DNA of 64,000 bases from Cacajao melanocephalus (GCA_963573385.1 CAUYLG010022188.1:62001-126000), one strand, 5' to 3'. Positions 1 to 16,388 are shown, counted from the stretch's first letter. Program-made: numbers and translations. The notes: generated by a model from the letters alone, not told the origin.

Positions 1-1055
1 TTTCTTTTGTTCTTACTTGGAAACACATTATTTTATATGGGTTTATGTTGCTTTGATTTCAGTAGTTTTATGTCACTTTAAAGTATTTTAGGTTTGATAT
101 ATATGAGTATATATTAAACACTCATAATTTTAACTAATCCAATGTTGAACAAAGAGAGGGCATTGTTATTTGAATTAAGGGAATAACATAGCAAAAATTA
201 GCAGTTAAAGTTACTTTCTTGCTGAGACTGCCTCTTTTTTGTTGAATGCAATGGGGCAGGTAGTAAGAAATATCACTCCTAAGTTTCTATTATGTTTACT
301 TATTTAGATATGTATTTTTTAAAAACAATTTAGTTTTATCTTTTTCTTTACATGTATGGTATGCCAAACTCTAAGATCCTTGCATAGTGCGAATAATTCA
401 TATTCCACATTTTGAATATATCTATTCTGTCTTAGTATTATTCTTCCCATTTTTAGATAGTAAAACTCCTTTTATAAAAATGCTTGGAGGGGTTTCTCCA
501 TTGGTTGGTGGAAGTATAACATAGCCACAGTTACTATGGTGATGCATCATTAAGCATTTTTGGAACCTAATACAGCCCTAAGCCTAAGGGGAGAAATATA
601 GTATCTAACATGAACTTTGCCTTCAAGAAGTTTATAATATTTCTAAAAAGAAAATGTATGTATAGATGCAGAGACACATGCACTGGAAGGCCCTCTGGAA
701 GAGACTGAGCTTGTGCGGTTGGTGGGATTGGCTTGGAATCCAAGCTCCAGACTTGTGAGCCCACTGAAAGAAGTGCTACAAGCCTGGTTTGTAGGAGGGA
801 AAGGAGAGAAATGATCTGTGCCAAGAGGAGGGATACATGTGCGACAGAGTTCTAAACTTTAAGTTCACGTTTAGCTGTCTGCTACTGTGTAAAATTAAAT
901 ACTCTGGTTCTTCAAATAAGAAAACATTGGATTTGATTTATTGCTAAGTCTCATTTAAGTTCAAGAATTTATTTTCTGAAATAGAAATTATAGTGATAGC
1001 TAATCCAAGTGGCTACATTTGAGAATATTGAAATGAAATTTGTAGATTTATTTCT
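1..1055. other. Unassigned AT-rich intronic DNA
   Basis: No recognisable young repeat, RNA gene or exon. Part of the notable Alu-free first 3.4 kb of the window. It holds one arm (924-948) of a 25-bp exact direct repeat with 2149-2173. Confidence 0.6.
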
Positions 1056-1059
1056 TTAC

Positions 1060-1170
1060 TTTTTTGAATACTCATGTTCTAGGCATGGTGCTAAATGCCT
1101 TACACACATTATTTTCTTCAACACATATAATGTTATAAGTTTTTAAAAGTCTTATTATTTTATGGATCAA
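1060..1170. repeat. MIR-like SINE fragment
   Basis: Resembles the part of MIR with TGTTCTAGGCATGGTGCTAA followed by a run like ACACATTATTTTCTTCAACAC. Old and diverged. Confidence 0.5.
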
Positions 1171-3260
1171 GTCTAGATGACTCCAAAGCCTATACATTTA
1201 AGAAGTTTTAACTTGTTGTGTCTTCATGCATCTTCTCAAGTAATCTCTTCCGTTAGAGAAGCCAAATTAATTGCTGTTCTCTTTTTTGGTAATTTATTTC
1301 TTATATCCACTCATTGGTCAAAGAGACATGTAATTAGAATTACTCCCTCTAGAAAGCATACTGAAGTTCTAAATTCTCAAAAATGTTCACGTATTCCCCT
1401 GCAAACCACATTTTAATATTGAAACTTCTGATTTAAAAGAAAAAGTGACAACCACATGAAGCTGAATTGGAGAAAAATACAGTATTGGAGGCATGCCAGG
1501 AAGCTTAGGGTACCCCTCCCTGTGGCATCACACACCGCACAGTATGAGCCAGGCTTCTCAGCACAAACTTACTTCTCTTCCATTGCGGAGAAATGTCTGC
1601 ATTTGGAGAAGTAGCAGCAAGTCTCCTGATGCCAACCAGATGGGAATGGGTGAGTGTCTAGGTTTCCAATTTATTTTAATTATGAAATGTTTACAAATTG
1701 CGATTTGGGTCACTCAGTATTTCCATGTTTTTCCTAAGTAAGATGGAAATGTATGAGCATTTTGTTAAAGGTTTTGAATTGGGTTTTGACTCATTGTTGC
1801 CTGTACCTGCTTCAAGTTTTCCATATCTGCTCTCTGGAATCTTACAAAAGCCAGCGCAGGTAGAAGAGCAGGCTGGGAATGAAAGGCAGCACCTTATGGT
1901 TTCATAAAGCAAAAGATAATGACGTATGAAAGGTTAAAAAAGAAATCTATGTCTAATGGGCAGTTTCTAGGTTCTCTCATCTAAGTGTTCACTTGACTAT
2001 ATCTCATGCTTCTTGGAAATGTTTTGATGATACCTGCAGGGATAAAACATGCCCACAGTGATCATCTAATAACAAAATTATATGGTTACAGCTGTTTATC
2101 TGTGCTATGCAAAGTCTTTGAAAACAGCTCAGTTCTTCCAATGACAAGACATTGGATTTGATTTATTGCTAAGGCACATTTGTGTGATAATTTGCAAGTT
2201 GTTTAGTGACCTGTTTCAATTGTTTCTTGAGAACAATCATTTTGGCAGGCAGATAATCTGTGTTTTCACAGATCACAGAACCTGCAAAAACTAGCTTTCC
2301 ATTCTTCAGTCCCCCTTGAGTCTGTTACTCCCATCACAGACCAGTGCTCCTGTTTCTTTCACTTTGCATTTAAAGAGTCACTTCCTCCTTGTGAGTATTT
2401 GGCCATTAACGCACTTACAGTGCTGTGTTGAGACTAGGGGTTTAGGTGTTGGTCTCTTTTAAGGCCAGAGTTTAGGTCACTGTAGATGTTTAATAAACAT
2501 TATTTGAACTGATGTAGAAAATATCATTTTGCATGTAACCTAATGCATATTCATAAGAGAGTGGGTAAATCTATTCCATTTATAAAGTGGGTATTCTCAT
2601 GGAACAATGATTCACTGAAGGAAAGGGAATCATTCTACCATCTACATGTATTACTTAGAAGGTTCTTTCTGTGGGCTTCATGGCATAATGATGTTATATA
2701 AAGAAAGGACATTTTCTCTCAGTGGAACAATGGTTTTTATCAGTCAAATAATTTTTCTATAATCATAAAGGAATTATGTACTTGGGAATGATGAGCATTA
2801 GAATAATGGGCAGATTATTTTCCTGCTTTCAATCTTTTTTTTTTTACTTTAATTGAGCAATTCATTTTTACTCTAATTGAGTTCACTTCTTCAGTGATTT
2901 CTGAACTAATCTGTAATATCATTTATGCATTGCGCCATTTCAGGGCAAGTAACTGGATAGTTTTCTTGGTCAAACAGGAAAGAGTAGCAGCTTTTCCACT
3001 TTGCGACCAACTTTGGTGCAGCATGTGGCCCATTATGTGTGTTTGTAAAAAAAAGTCTTATTGGAACATTGACCCATCCATTCGCTTATGTATTATCTTT
3101 GATGCGTTCAAACTACAAAAAAACAGAGTTAATTGCGGCAGAGACAATATAGCCCCGAAGCCTAACGTATGTACCGTCAAGCTCTCTCAAGTAAGTTTGC
3201 CAACTCCTGAGTTATATTATAGAAGTTGGAGCTTTGAATCAGGTGTGAGTTCCATGTCAG
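1171..3260. other. Unassigned intronic DNA, no Alu
   Basis: No exon, RNA gene or clear mobile element. It contains the second arm of the 25-bp repeat (2149-2173) and a small 17-nt direct repeat around 2847-2882. Confidence 0.55.
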
Positions 3261-3261
3261 A

Positions 3262-3317
3262 TCTTACCTTATAACTTGTTAACTGTGTATCTTACCTTAT
3301 AGCTTGTTAACTGTGTA
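3262..3317. repeat. 28-nt tandem duplication
   Basis: Two adjacent 28-nt copies (3262-3289 and 3290-3317) starting TCTTACCTTATA, with one mismatch (A/G at unit position 13). Confidence 0.9.
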
Positions 3318-3735
<418 letters not shown>

Positions 3736-4419
3736 TAAAATATATAAAGTATTTAATACATTGCTTTGTAGATGGTAAGCATTCTGAAAAGAATATACAA
3801 AATATATGTATACATATGTATGTGTATATATATATTGGTCCATTTATTTTTCTTTTGTGTAAGATTGAAAGTTGTTACACTTTCAATGTGGTATACTCTG
3901 CGAAATAATTTGTTTACATGTTTATTGTGACTACCAATTATATACACATTATTTCTAACTCTCTGTTACTTTGATGGCCTAAATTTAACCTGGTTAGTTA
4001 TTTAGGTTTTTCCCTTGCTGTAACAAAAGTTAACTGTTCAAACATTACCTTAACTTTGTTAAACATGACCCTAATTGTTTCTGGGAAATACTAAATTGAT
4101 TAGATAAGAATACTTTAGTGTAGAATATCATTTTATTATTCCCTATATGTTTGTGTAATATTTGCAAAATATTACACCTTAAAGCCCTCTATGGTTAAAG
4201 TACCCTGTGATTCGTAAACCATGAAGATTTTCCTTGAAAACTTTGCCAAGATTTGAGCAGTGTCTTCTGCTTTATTTGACAAACTTTTTATCTTCTCATG
4301 AAAAGCCCATTATGACTCTGGCCTCAAATACATGTAGAATTTTCATTTTCCTCAGGGAACACAGAGGAGAGATTGTGATCCCGAGGGGTTACCTGGTAGA
4401 GGGAGAATATGGAGGCCCA

Positions 4420-4560
4420 GAAATCAAGGCTCTGCCTCTTGTTAGTTTGTGACCCAGTGGTCAAGTCATTGACTTTCTCTGGAGTCTCACTTTCTTAAGC
4501 TGTCAAATGAGTGTGAGACTAAATTATCCTTAAAATTCCTTCTAGTCTTGTGATTTTTAG
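4420..4560 (+). repeat. MIR-like fragment
   Basis: Core resembles MIR ('gtcaagtcattgactttctc', then 'agctgtcaaatgag'). Diverged. Confidence 0.5.
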
Positions 4561-5085
4561 GGAGAGTGGATGCTCTGTTTGGTTAGAGCAGACAAAACCT
4601 TGAAGATAGTCATTTTCAATTAGTAAGTACTTGGCGCGTAAATGTGAGCTTTTAGCCTGGAATCTGTCAGTCCATTAGGAGTGTAAGAATGTCTCCTAGT
4701 CCCTTGAATTTTCTTGGAATGTGGGGATGGGTGTTGGGGGGATTGAAGGGAGGAGGAAGTTACCTTTATTATACCATCCATAAAACCCATAGCTCAAGGG
4801 AGGTAAAACAGGACTGTTCTAAATCTATACAAATCATGAAAGGTAGGATGAATAGATGATACTTCATATCAAAATAGGTCAGCTAGACCTTTATAGTATA
4901 ACTTTGTGGAAAGAAATTAGTATGGGACCAGGGATTAAATAGCAGATAATAAATATGTATGACATCTTATCTCCAAAAGTTGGTTAAGCTACAATAAAAC
5001 TTAATTAAATAGATAAATTTTTGAACTTCAGGAGATGACAACTTCCATTTCTATAAAGAACTCTGCCACTACCATGTATATATAT
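4561..5085. other. Unassigned intronic DNA
   Basis: No feature recognised. A short G-rich patch (4725-4745) lies within. Confidence 0.5.
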
Positions 5086-5089
5086 ATAA

Positions 5090-5366
5090 TTTTTTTTTGA
5101 GACAGATTCTCTCTCTGTTGCCAGGCTGGAGTGCAGTGGTGCAATCACACTCACTGCAGCGTTGACCTGCCAGGCTCAAGCAATCCTCCCACCTCAGCCT
5201 CCCAAGTAGCTGGGACCACAGCTGCATTCCACTACATTTGGCTTTTTTAAAAATTCGTTGTAGAGATGGGGTCTAACCAGATTGCCCAGGCTGGTCTCAA
5301 ACTCCTGGACTTAAGCAATCTTCCCGCCTTGATCTCCCAAAGTGCTGAGAGCCATGGTTCCCAGCC
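5090..5366 (-). mobile_element. Alu, old (AluJ-like)
   Basis: T run, then GAGACAGATTCTCTCTCTG. Both monomers are present but diverged, ending GGTTCCCAGCC. Confidence 0.9.
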
Positions 5367-5458
5367 TCGCCACTGCTTTTAGAATGGTTCTGTCATATGA
5401 GTCTCAACACAGTCCTTTGTACATAATTATTGCTTAATGTTGTATGAAAGAATAAATG

Positions 5459-5685
5459 CTAGCCTGGGCAACATAGCCATATTCCCATCTGTACAAAAAA
5501 TTTAAAAATAAGCCAGGCATGGTGGCATGCACCTCTAGTCCCAACTACTTGGGAGGCTGAGGTGGGAGGATCACTTGAGCCCAGGAGTTTGAAGTTGTAG
5601 TGAGCTAGGATCACAGCCTTGCACTCTAGCCTGGACAGCAGAGCAAGGCCCCTATTTCTAAAAACTAAATAAATAAGTAAATGAT
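5459..5685 (+). mobile_element. Alu, 5'-truncated old copy
   Basis: Starts inside the left monomer (AGCCTGGGCAACATAGCC), runs through the right monomer and ends in an AAATAAATAAGTAAA tail. Confidence 0.85.
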
Positions 5686-5774
5686 GTTTCATGGTTATAT
5701 TCAATATCAATATTAGTTGGGTATTCTAATGAATCTAATTATCTTTGTATGAGCTTATATAAACCATAATTTAG

Positions 5775-5935
5775 TGATAAAGATCATGGGATTTGGAGTC
5801 AATATAATTTTTATCCCCAGATCATTTCTTTATTAATCTTTCTGAAATTTATCCCTTAACTCTAATGTGGAGATGGAAGCACCTACCTCTTTGGATTATT
5901 TAGAGGACTAAGAGACATAATACATATGAAATGAA
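5775..5935 (+). repeat. MIR-like fragment
   Basis: 'catgggatttggagtcaat' and 'aatgtggagatggaag' followed by 'cctacctctttggattatt' follow the MIR order. Confidence 0.55.
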
Positions 5936-6018
5936 GAATATTCTCCCTACATGACCATCCTTTCCCTCATATCTTCCTATTACACAAATCTGAGTTCAGC
6001 ATAAAAATTGTTTTACCT

Positions 6019-6306
<288 letters not shown>

Positions 6307-6322
6307 AAAAATTGTTTTACCT

Positions 6323-7290
6323 TTCAACAAAGTATAATTTTTATGGAGAACACTTCAAATTTCTCTTGATTTTTTTTTTTAAAGAAATTTCGCAAAATCT
6401 CGATGCCAGTGGGTTCTCTAGAAAAGATCATTTTGCTGAGCATTTTTCTCAGTGCTCTTGGTTTCATTCAGTCCAGATGGGGGAAACACTGATTTCTGAT
6501 TCTTGAGTTTAGACAGCTATATCTCCATTGAAAGAGGCAGAGTTAAAGATGAAAGGATTGGTATCTTGTAAAATACTCAGACATTCAGATGGGAAGGAAA
6601 GGGACTGTCCATTTTAATAACGGAGACATAGGCAGGTTTATGATTCAGCTTTCAAATGAGTCTAGAAAAAGCGAGCCTAAAGTTTTCTTGTCTTTACTAT
6701 CATTAATTCTGTGGAATATCTGGAACGGTACCTTTGGGTGAGTTGGTGAAAGCTACACCCTCTGGAAAGATACTGACGGGGAGGCACTCAAGATGACTTA
6801 GCGAAGTGATGGCCTTTGATCAAAGAAAAAAGGAATGTCTTTATCCTTGGACATAGTCAAATGGATTCCGTAACAACTCCCACCCACTATCTCAGCCTGG
6901 CACGCTTGTGCAATATACATACTGCACAACCAATCATGGTTGACTGTGTTACTAGATCTTTTGAAACTTAGCCATCTGACATCCTGACCGGTTTTAGCCA
7001 AGGCACAAGGCTAAGAAAGAAATGATCAGAAGAGATTCCCAGGGACCAAAATGGATAAAACTACATGTGTACTCCCAGCTCATTTGCTTTGCTTGAAAAA
7101 GAATCCCTGGCTAGATCTTATTAGCTACCAATTTGCAAATAAAATGTTGTGTTATAATTTATCATATTTTATATTCATATGAGGCAAAAATTGTATTTTG
7201 CAAAAACACTCTAGGCAGGCCTGCTGACTACAGGATCAATACATGAAAAGTATAAATATGACAGCAAAAGATATAGAAAAACTATGTAAA
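6323..7290. other. Unassigned intronic DNA
   Basis: About 1 kb without Alu. No exon or RNA gene recognised on either strand; short open frames lack splice context and protein-like wording. Confidence 0.55.
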
Positions 7291-7311
7291 GCAGACAAAA
7301 GAAATATGAAA

Positions 7312-7617
7312 CGGGACCGGGCATGGTGGCTCACTCCTGTAATCCCAGCACTTTGAGAGGCCAAGGCGGGTGGATCACCTGAGGTCACAAGTTCCAGACC
7401 CGTCCGACCAACATGGTGAAACCCCGTCTCTACTAAAAATGCAAAAATTAGATAGGTGTGGTGGCATGCGCCTGTAATCCCAGTTACTTGGGAGGCTGAG
7501 GTAGGGGAATCGCTTGAACACCTGGGAGTCAGAGGTTTCAGTTAGCTGAGATCATGCCATTGCATTCCAGCCTGGACAACAGGAGCGAAACTCTGTCTCA
7601 AACAAACAAAAAAACAA
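7312..7617 (+). mobile_element. Alu, full length
   Basis: GACCGGGCATGGTGGCTCAC start and an AAACAAACAAAAAAAC tail. Exact 16-bp duplication ACAAAAGAAATATGAA at 7295-7310 and 7618-7633. Confidence 0.96.
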
Positions 7618-7639
7618 ACAAAAGAAATATGAATACGGA

Positions 7640-7955
7640 AGTCTCCATCTGAATGCAGCCCAACATGCTGATGCTCAGACAATACCATCTGTTCTTACTG
7701 GGAAGCCTTTCCTGACTCTCTCAGTTAGAAGTGTTGTCTTCCATATTTCTTTTGGTTGGTTCCTCTATTATTTCACTTTTACTTCCACAGCCTACCATGA
7801 TACTATCATTATTCATACATGGTTATTCATTATATTTATAGCCTCATGAGAATAGTCTATCTTGATTAATTTTTAATTCAACATGTCTTGTTTAATGCCT
7901 TGTACAGATGACACACTCAATAAATATTAAATGAACAAATGGATGAATACAGGAT
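7640..7955 (+). repeat. L2 3' end
   Basis: Ends with 'actcaataaatattaaatg', typical of the L2 3' terminus, preceded by 'gggaagcctttcctgactc'. Diverged ancient LINE. Confidence 0.7.
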
Positions 7956-8940
7956 ATTAAAATTATGCAGAAGGCATGTTATTTGGAGGATCTTCCATAC
8001 TGACTATGTCCTCCTGTCTCTTGATAGTTTTTTCTTCTTGAAATATTCATTTCAGATACCCTGTCTAGAGTTTAGTTTTGAGTTATTTGTGCAAAGCAGT
8101 TTTTTATAGCTGACAGAGCAGAAGTAAGGCAAATCAGTCTAGATGTGAAGAGTAATTGGAACAGGTTTGTGGTGTGATACTGCCAGGTTTTGAATGAGGT
8201 GAGACTTATTTTAGCTAGTAGAAGAGTAATCGGTGATCGTTAGGGAGAATTAACTTGCTGACAAAATGCAACAGGAAGACTAATTAGAAGATATATTCTT
8301 TAGGACTAAGTTTGACTCTGAGTGAAGACACCTCAAGATAACAGCTATTCTAGAGGACAGAAGTTTATTTTATTCACATGGATAAGCCTGGAAGTGGACA
8401 TTGCACAGTGTCTGGGACCTGGGCTTCTTTCATACTGTTGCACTCCCATGGGTGACCTCCATCTTCCATGTCACCTCAAAACGTCAAGAAGACACTAGCT
8501 CCAGCTATCAAGGCTGCATGCCAGCCCAACCACCAGAAAGGAAAGGAGAGAAGGGAAAGGGCAACCTTCCTCTTAAGGATATTTCTGGAAAATAGCATAT
8601 AATTCTATCATTTATACTCCATTGTCCAGAGTTTAGTTATACAAATAGTTATAAAGGAGGCTGAGGAATGTTATTTTTCTTCTGGACAGACATATGCCCA
8701 GCTAAAAATATGCAGTCTATTATTGAGAAAAGGTAGAATGGATATCAAAGGACAAATTAGCAGAATTTCCACTGATAGGTTAATGATCAGCATATAACTT
8801 TTGAATCTCCCCAAAACATTATTGATAGCCTACTCTTTGCCCTACCAACAACATAACCAATCAATTAGGCACATGATTTGTATATGTATTGTATATATTC
8901 TTGCAATGAAGTAAGCTAGAGAAAAGAAAATATTAAGAAA
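7956..8940. other. Unassigned intronic DNA
   Basis: No exon or RNA gene. Parts may be very old LINE sequence, but I cannot assign it. Confidence 0.5.
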
Positions 8941-8944
8941 ACCA

Positions 8945-9250
8945 TGCTGGATGTGGTGGCTCACACCTATAATCCCAGCACTTTGGGAGACTGAGGCAGA
9001 TGGATTGCTTGAGATCAAGAGTTTGAGACCACCCTGGCCAACATGGTGAAATCCTGTCTCTACTAAAAATACAAAAAATTAGCTGGGTGTGGTTTCGCAT
9101 GCCTGTAGTCTCACCTACTCAGGAGGCTGAGGCAGGAGAATCACTAGAACCCAGGACGCAGAGGTTGCAGTGAGCTGAGATCATGCCATTGTACTCCAGC
9201 CTGGGAGATAGAGCGAGATTCCATCTCAAAAAAAAAAAAAAAAAAAAAAA
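8945..9250 (+). mobile_element. Alu, full length
   Basis: Starts GCTGGATGTGGTGGCTCAC, ends in a poly(A) run of about 25. Short flanking repeat AAAACCAT. Confidence 0.94.
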
Positions 9251-9254
9251 AAAA

Positions 9255-9873
<619 letters not shown>

Positions 9874-9987
9874 TAAAATTTCTTATGTGTTCTTGACTAT
9901 TCTTAAAATAGCCAGTTAACTAAATATGTAGATTGGCAGATTAAAGCTTCCAGAAAAGATTTCCATGACACATAGAAAAGACATTTA

Positions 9988-10245
9988 AGGTGAGTACAGT
10001 GGCTCATGCCTGTAATCCTAGAGCTTTGGGACGCTATGATGGGAGGATTGCTTGAGGCCAGGAGTTCAAGACCAACCTAGGCAACATGGTGAGACCCCAT
10101 CTCTACAAAAAAACATAAAAATTAACCAGGCATGGTGTGGCACACCTGTAGTCCTAACTACTGTGGAGGCTGAGGCAGGAGGCTCACATGGGTAACAGAG
10201 CAAGGGCTCAATTCTTTAAAAAAAAAAAAAAAGAAAGAAAGAAAT
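9988..10245 (+). mobile_element. Alu, old, partly deleted
   Basis: GGTGAGTACAGTGGCTCATG start. The right monomer lacks its middle (GAGGCAGGAGGCTCACATGG), followed by an A tail with AAAG repeats. Confidence 0.88.
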
Positions 10246-10265
10246 TAAAAAGGTATTTAAATTCT

Positions 10266-10562
10266 GCTGGGCAAAGTGCTGGGGTTACTTACACCGTAAT
10301 CCCAGCATTTTGGGAGGCCAAGGCAGGTGGATCACTTGAGGTCAGGAGTTCGAGACCAGCCTGCCCAACATGGAGAAACCCTGTCTCTACTAAAAATACA
10401 AAAATTAGCCAGGTGTGGTGGTGTGTGTCTGTAGTGCCTGCTACTCAGGAGGCTGAGGTGGGAGAATTTCTTGAACCTGAAAGGCGGAGGCTGCAGTGAG
10501 CCAAGATTGCACCACTGTATGCTAGCCTGGGCCCCACAGGAAGACTCTGTCTCAAAAAAAAT
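10266..10562 (+). mobile_element. Alu, full length
   Basis: GCTGGGCAAAGTGCTGGGG start (diverged), standard right monomer, ending CTCAAAAAAAATTTTTT. Confidence 0.92.
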
Positions 10563-10639
10563 TTTTTAAAAGCCTTTATGTGTAGAGCCAGATCTATTTT
10601 TACATTTAAGCTTTATTATTTTCTAGTTGTACCTTTTCA

Positions 10640-10775
10640 ATCAAGCCACTTAAACTTTCTGGGTTTCAGTTAATTCATCTTCAGGACACTTGGCTAATGC
10701 CTACCTCCAAAGTCAGTTTTAGGATTAAATGAAAAAAAAAAATGTGAAAGAGCCTGGTGTAGTGTCTAAAACTCA
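10640..10775 (+). repeat. MIR-like fragment
   Basis: 'caagccacttaaactttctg' and 'gtttcagttaattcatct' match MIR order. Confidence 0.55.
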
Positions 10776-10850
10776 GTGGAGTTATTTTCATTTGAATATG
10801 GTAATTAGGGTTAGTAGATGTTATTTGCATTTGAATATGGTAATTATTAT
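10776..10850. repeat. Imperfect ~40-nt tandem duplication
   Basis: CATTTGAATATGGTAATTA occurs at 10789-10807 and again at 10829-10847, with similar upstream bases. Confidence 0.8.
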
Positions 10851-11079
10851 CTTTAATATCTTCTGCATTCATTTGTAATTGTTTTTGATACTTCTAAGCC
10901 CAATGTTACCTAATCATTTAGTGAGCACAGTGGTTCTCAAAGTGCCATCCCCACCAACATGTCAACCAATGGAACCTGTTTTATTTTTATTCTTTGATCC
11001 CATGAGGGGAAGTGGGTAGCAGGAGGCTAAGTAGTTCAGTTGACCAGGAACAGAGTTAACCAGTGGTGGGAGAAATTGA

Positions 11080-11185
11080 GAAGTACAGAGAAGGCATAGC
11101 ACCCACATGCAAGTGGCAAAAGTGGGATTTGAACCCACAGTCTGACTCTAGAGCCCACACTCTTAGTCACTAGGTTTTATTGCCC
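11080..11185 (-). repeat. MIR-like fragment
   Basis: 'gggatttgaacccacagtct' and 'agagcccacactcttagtca' match reverse MIR. Confidence 0.65.
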
Positions 11186-11325
11186 AGTTTAACTGAGGAG
11201 GCAGTACTTTGGCCAGTCGGAGTAGGAGAGATTTCTATCAGGAGAGTTTGAGAGAGTGAAATAGGATGATCCAGGTTCTGCAGGAGTTCTCACCTAGGAA
11301 TTTATTCAGGAAGCTGTTATTATTT

Positions 11326-11616
11326 ATGTTATTTATTTATTTTTGAGATGGAGTCTTGCTCTGTTGGCCAGGCTGGAGTACAATGGCATGATCTCTGCTC
11401 ACTGCAACCTCCACCTCAGGTTCAAGCGATTCTCCTGCTTCACCTTCCTGAGTAGCTGGGACTACAGGCATACACCACCATGCCCAGCTAATTTCTGTAT
11501 TTTTAGTAGAGATGAAGTTTCCCCATGTTGGCCAGGCTGGTCTTGAACTCCTGACCTCATGATCCACCCACCTCAGCCTCCCAAAGTGCTGGGATTACAG
11601 GCTTGAGCCACCACGT
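11326..11616 (-). mobile_element. Alu, nearly full length
   Basis: TTATTTATTTATTTTTGAGA tail, standard body, ending GAGCCACCACG. Confidence 0.95.
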
Positions 11617-11619
11617 GTG

Positions 11620-12165
11620 AGAAATATTCAGTTTCTCATTCTTTGTAAGATTAATACTTGCAAATCAAGCATTACTCAGTTAATTAATGTTTACTATTTG
11701 CCATTTTATTTTTATTTAAATATACTAAATTAGGAACCATCTTTTTCTTCCTAAAATCTTGAATTTTCTAAACTTGTTTTGATAGTTGAAATATAGTTTT
11801 ACTAATTTAACCTTAAACTGTCTGTAAGAGTTGAACTTTCTATTCGAGGAAAGATACCTTTCACAAGCATTCAGTATCTGCTTTTCATAGGATTGACTTG
11901 ATTAGACATTAGAAAAAAAGATAAAAGTGCTAAGTACAGTTTCATCTCACCTTTTAAGGAAATGTGTGTAATTTATATGTTGCCTAAAAGACATGGTTTT
12001 ATGTTAAAATATCGATTCTCTCCTTCACGATCTGATGTTCTTGGGCAGTTCATTTAATCCTTCCCAGCTTCACTGTTTCTTATTTTTAGAAAGGACCCTT
12101 GTAGTATTAAATGAGATAATTTATTTAAAGGTAACTGTCACTCAAAAGGCAACATATTTTATTAG
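11620..12165. other. Unassigned AT-rich intronic DNA
   Basis: No exon, RNA gene or clear mobile element. Confidence 0.5.
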
Positions 12166-12179
12166 AAATTTGAGTTTAA

Positions 12180-13195
<1,016 letters not shown>

Positions 13196-13199
13196 TATT

Positions 13200-14508
<1,309 letters not shown>

Positions 14509-14509
14509 G

Positions 14510-14680
14510 TACTTTAAGCAAATGTTTTAAATGTTGATGTGTACCATTTGTCTATTTTTTTTTTTTTATAATCTGTGCTCTTGGTGTCATATCCAAGAAA
14601 CCATTACAAATCCAAAGTTATGAAGCTTGTCATCTATTTTTCCTTCTACATATGTTATATTTTGGGGTAATAGACTTACT
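14510..14680 (-). mobile_element. L1M fossil, continuation
   Basis: 'tcttggtgtcatatccaaga' and 'aaccattacaaatccaaagt' match antisense L1 sequence that follows the previous fragment. Confidence 0.7.
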
Positions 14681-14689
14681 TTCTCTCTC

Positions 14690-14995
14690 TTTCTTTATTT
14701 GACTTTAATTTTTAGAGCAGTATTAGGTTCAATGCAAAACTGAGCAGAAACTGGAGTTCCCAACACCCCGCCCCCAACACATGGGCAACCTCTCCACTAT
14801 CAATATCCTGCACCTCAGTACATTTGATATGATCGACAAACCTATATCGACACATCATTATCACCCAGAGTTCATAATTTACATTAGACTTCACTCTTCG
14901 TATACATTCTGTATGTTTTGAAAAATTATAATGACATGTGTCTACCACATAGTGTTACACAGAATAGTTTTACTGCCCTGAAAATCCTTTGTGCT
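14690..14995 (-). mobile_element. L1M-type 3' UTR fragment, antisense
   Basis: 'tcccaacaccccgcccccaa', 'cctgcacctcagtacatttg' and 'ttactgccctgaaaatcctt' are typical antisense L1M 3' UTR wording. Confidence 0.75.
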
Positions 14996-15003
14996 CTTCT
15001 GCT

Positions 15004-15245
15004 CTTCTCAGGCTGGAGTGCATTGTTGTGATCACAGCTGACTGCAGCCTCAAATGCCTGCACTCAAGTGATCCTCCCACCTCTGCCTCCCGAGTAGCTA
15101 GGATTACAGGCACATGCCACAAGCCTGGCTATTTAAAAAAATTTTTTGTAAAGGTGACGTCTTCATCTATTGCCCTGGCTGGTCTCAAGCTCCTAATGTC
15201 ACACTAATGCCTGCTTTGGCCTCTCAAAGGTCTGGGATTATGGCC
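15004..15245 (-). mobile_element. Alu, old, lacking its tail
   Basis: Starts in the body (CTCAGGCTGGAGTGCATTG), with no T run. Ends near CTGGGATTATGGCC. Confidence 0.85.
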
Positions 15246-15342
15246 ACTCAAGAGGTTAATTTTTAATCCAGAAATTTTGAACTATTTAGAAAATACTATC
15301 ATAAAGTATTCACTGTTCAAGCTGTGGAACTATAAGATACTT

Positions 15343-15682
<340 letters not shown>

Positions 15683-15854
15683 TTAACCAGAGTTATGTTT
15701 CCTTTCTCACAAGCAATCTTAATTAACAAAAGCCTCAAAACCACAAAACATTATTTAAGAAAATTGCCAGCTCCTTCGCATGCTTTTAGAGCATGACAGT
15801 TTTTAAAGTTTTTTTCACAGGTGTTCTTTATTTTGATCATCTTACAAATTCTGT

Positions 15855-16030
15855 GAGATCATTAAGGCAGGCAAGATAATTTACGTTTAACTCTTTGACC
15901 AGTCTGAGGCTGGACTAAGGTAAGTGATCTGCTCAGGATTTCATGGCTAGAAAGTAGAGTCCAGCTTCTTAACCCCAAGTCATTGTCTGTCTCCACTCTA
16001 CCTGCTTGCCTCATCTTTTGGCACTGAAAA
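15855..16030 (-). repeat. MIR-like fragment
   Basis: 'aagtgatctgctcaggattt' then 'catggctagaaagtagag' match reverse MIR. Confidence 0.6.
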
Positions 16031-16114
16031 TATGAATATGCTGCTAGCCTCATGCAGAGGTAAATAAGATCTTGTTAGTGACTGGTTTCTTTCCCCAACT
16101 CTTTAAAACAGTTA

Positions 16115-16388
16115 AGGCCAGGTATGGTGGCTCTCATCTGTAGTCCTAGCACTTTGGGAGGCCAAGGCAGAAGGATCACTGAAACCCAGAGTCTCTATCA
16201 AAAAATGTAAAAATTAGCCAGGCATGGTGGTTCATGCCTGTAGTCTCACCTACTCAGGAGGCCGAGGTAAGAAGAGCACTTGAGTCTGTGAAGTCGAGGC
16301 TGCAATGAGCCATGATCACACCACTGCACTCTAGCCTGGGTGACAGAGTGAGACCCTGTCTCAAAAAAATAAAAGAAAAAAGAAAAAA
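16115..16388 (+). mobile_element. Alu with left-monomer deletion
   Basis: AAGGCCAGGTATGGTGGCTC start. The segment between GGATCACTG and GTCTCTATC is missing, but the right monomer and A-rich tail are intact. Confidence 0.9.

Noticed and set aside
2894..3274. 126-codon frame on the + strand in repeat-free DNA
   Set aside because: No recognisable domain; codon use looks random and AT-driven; no paired splice sites in phase.
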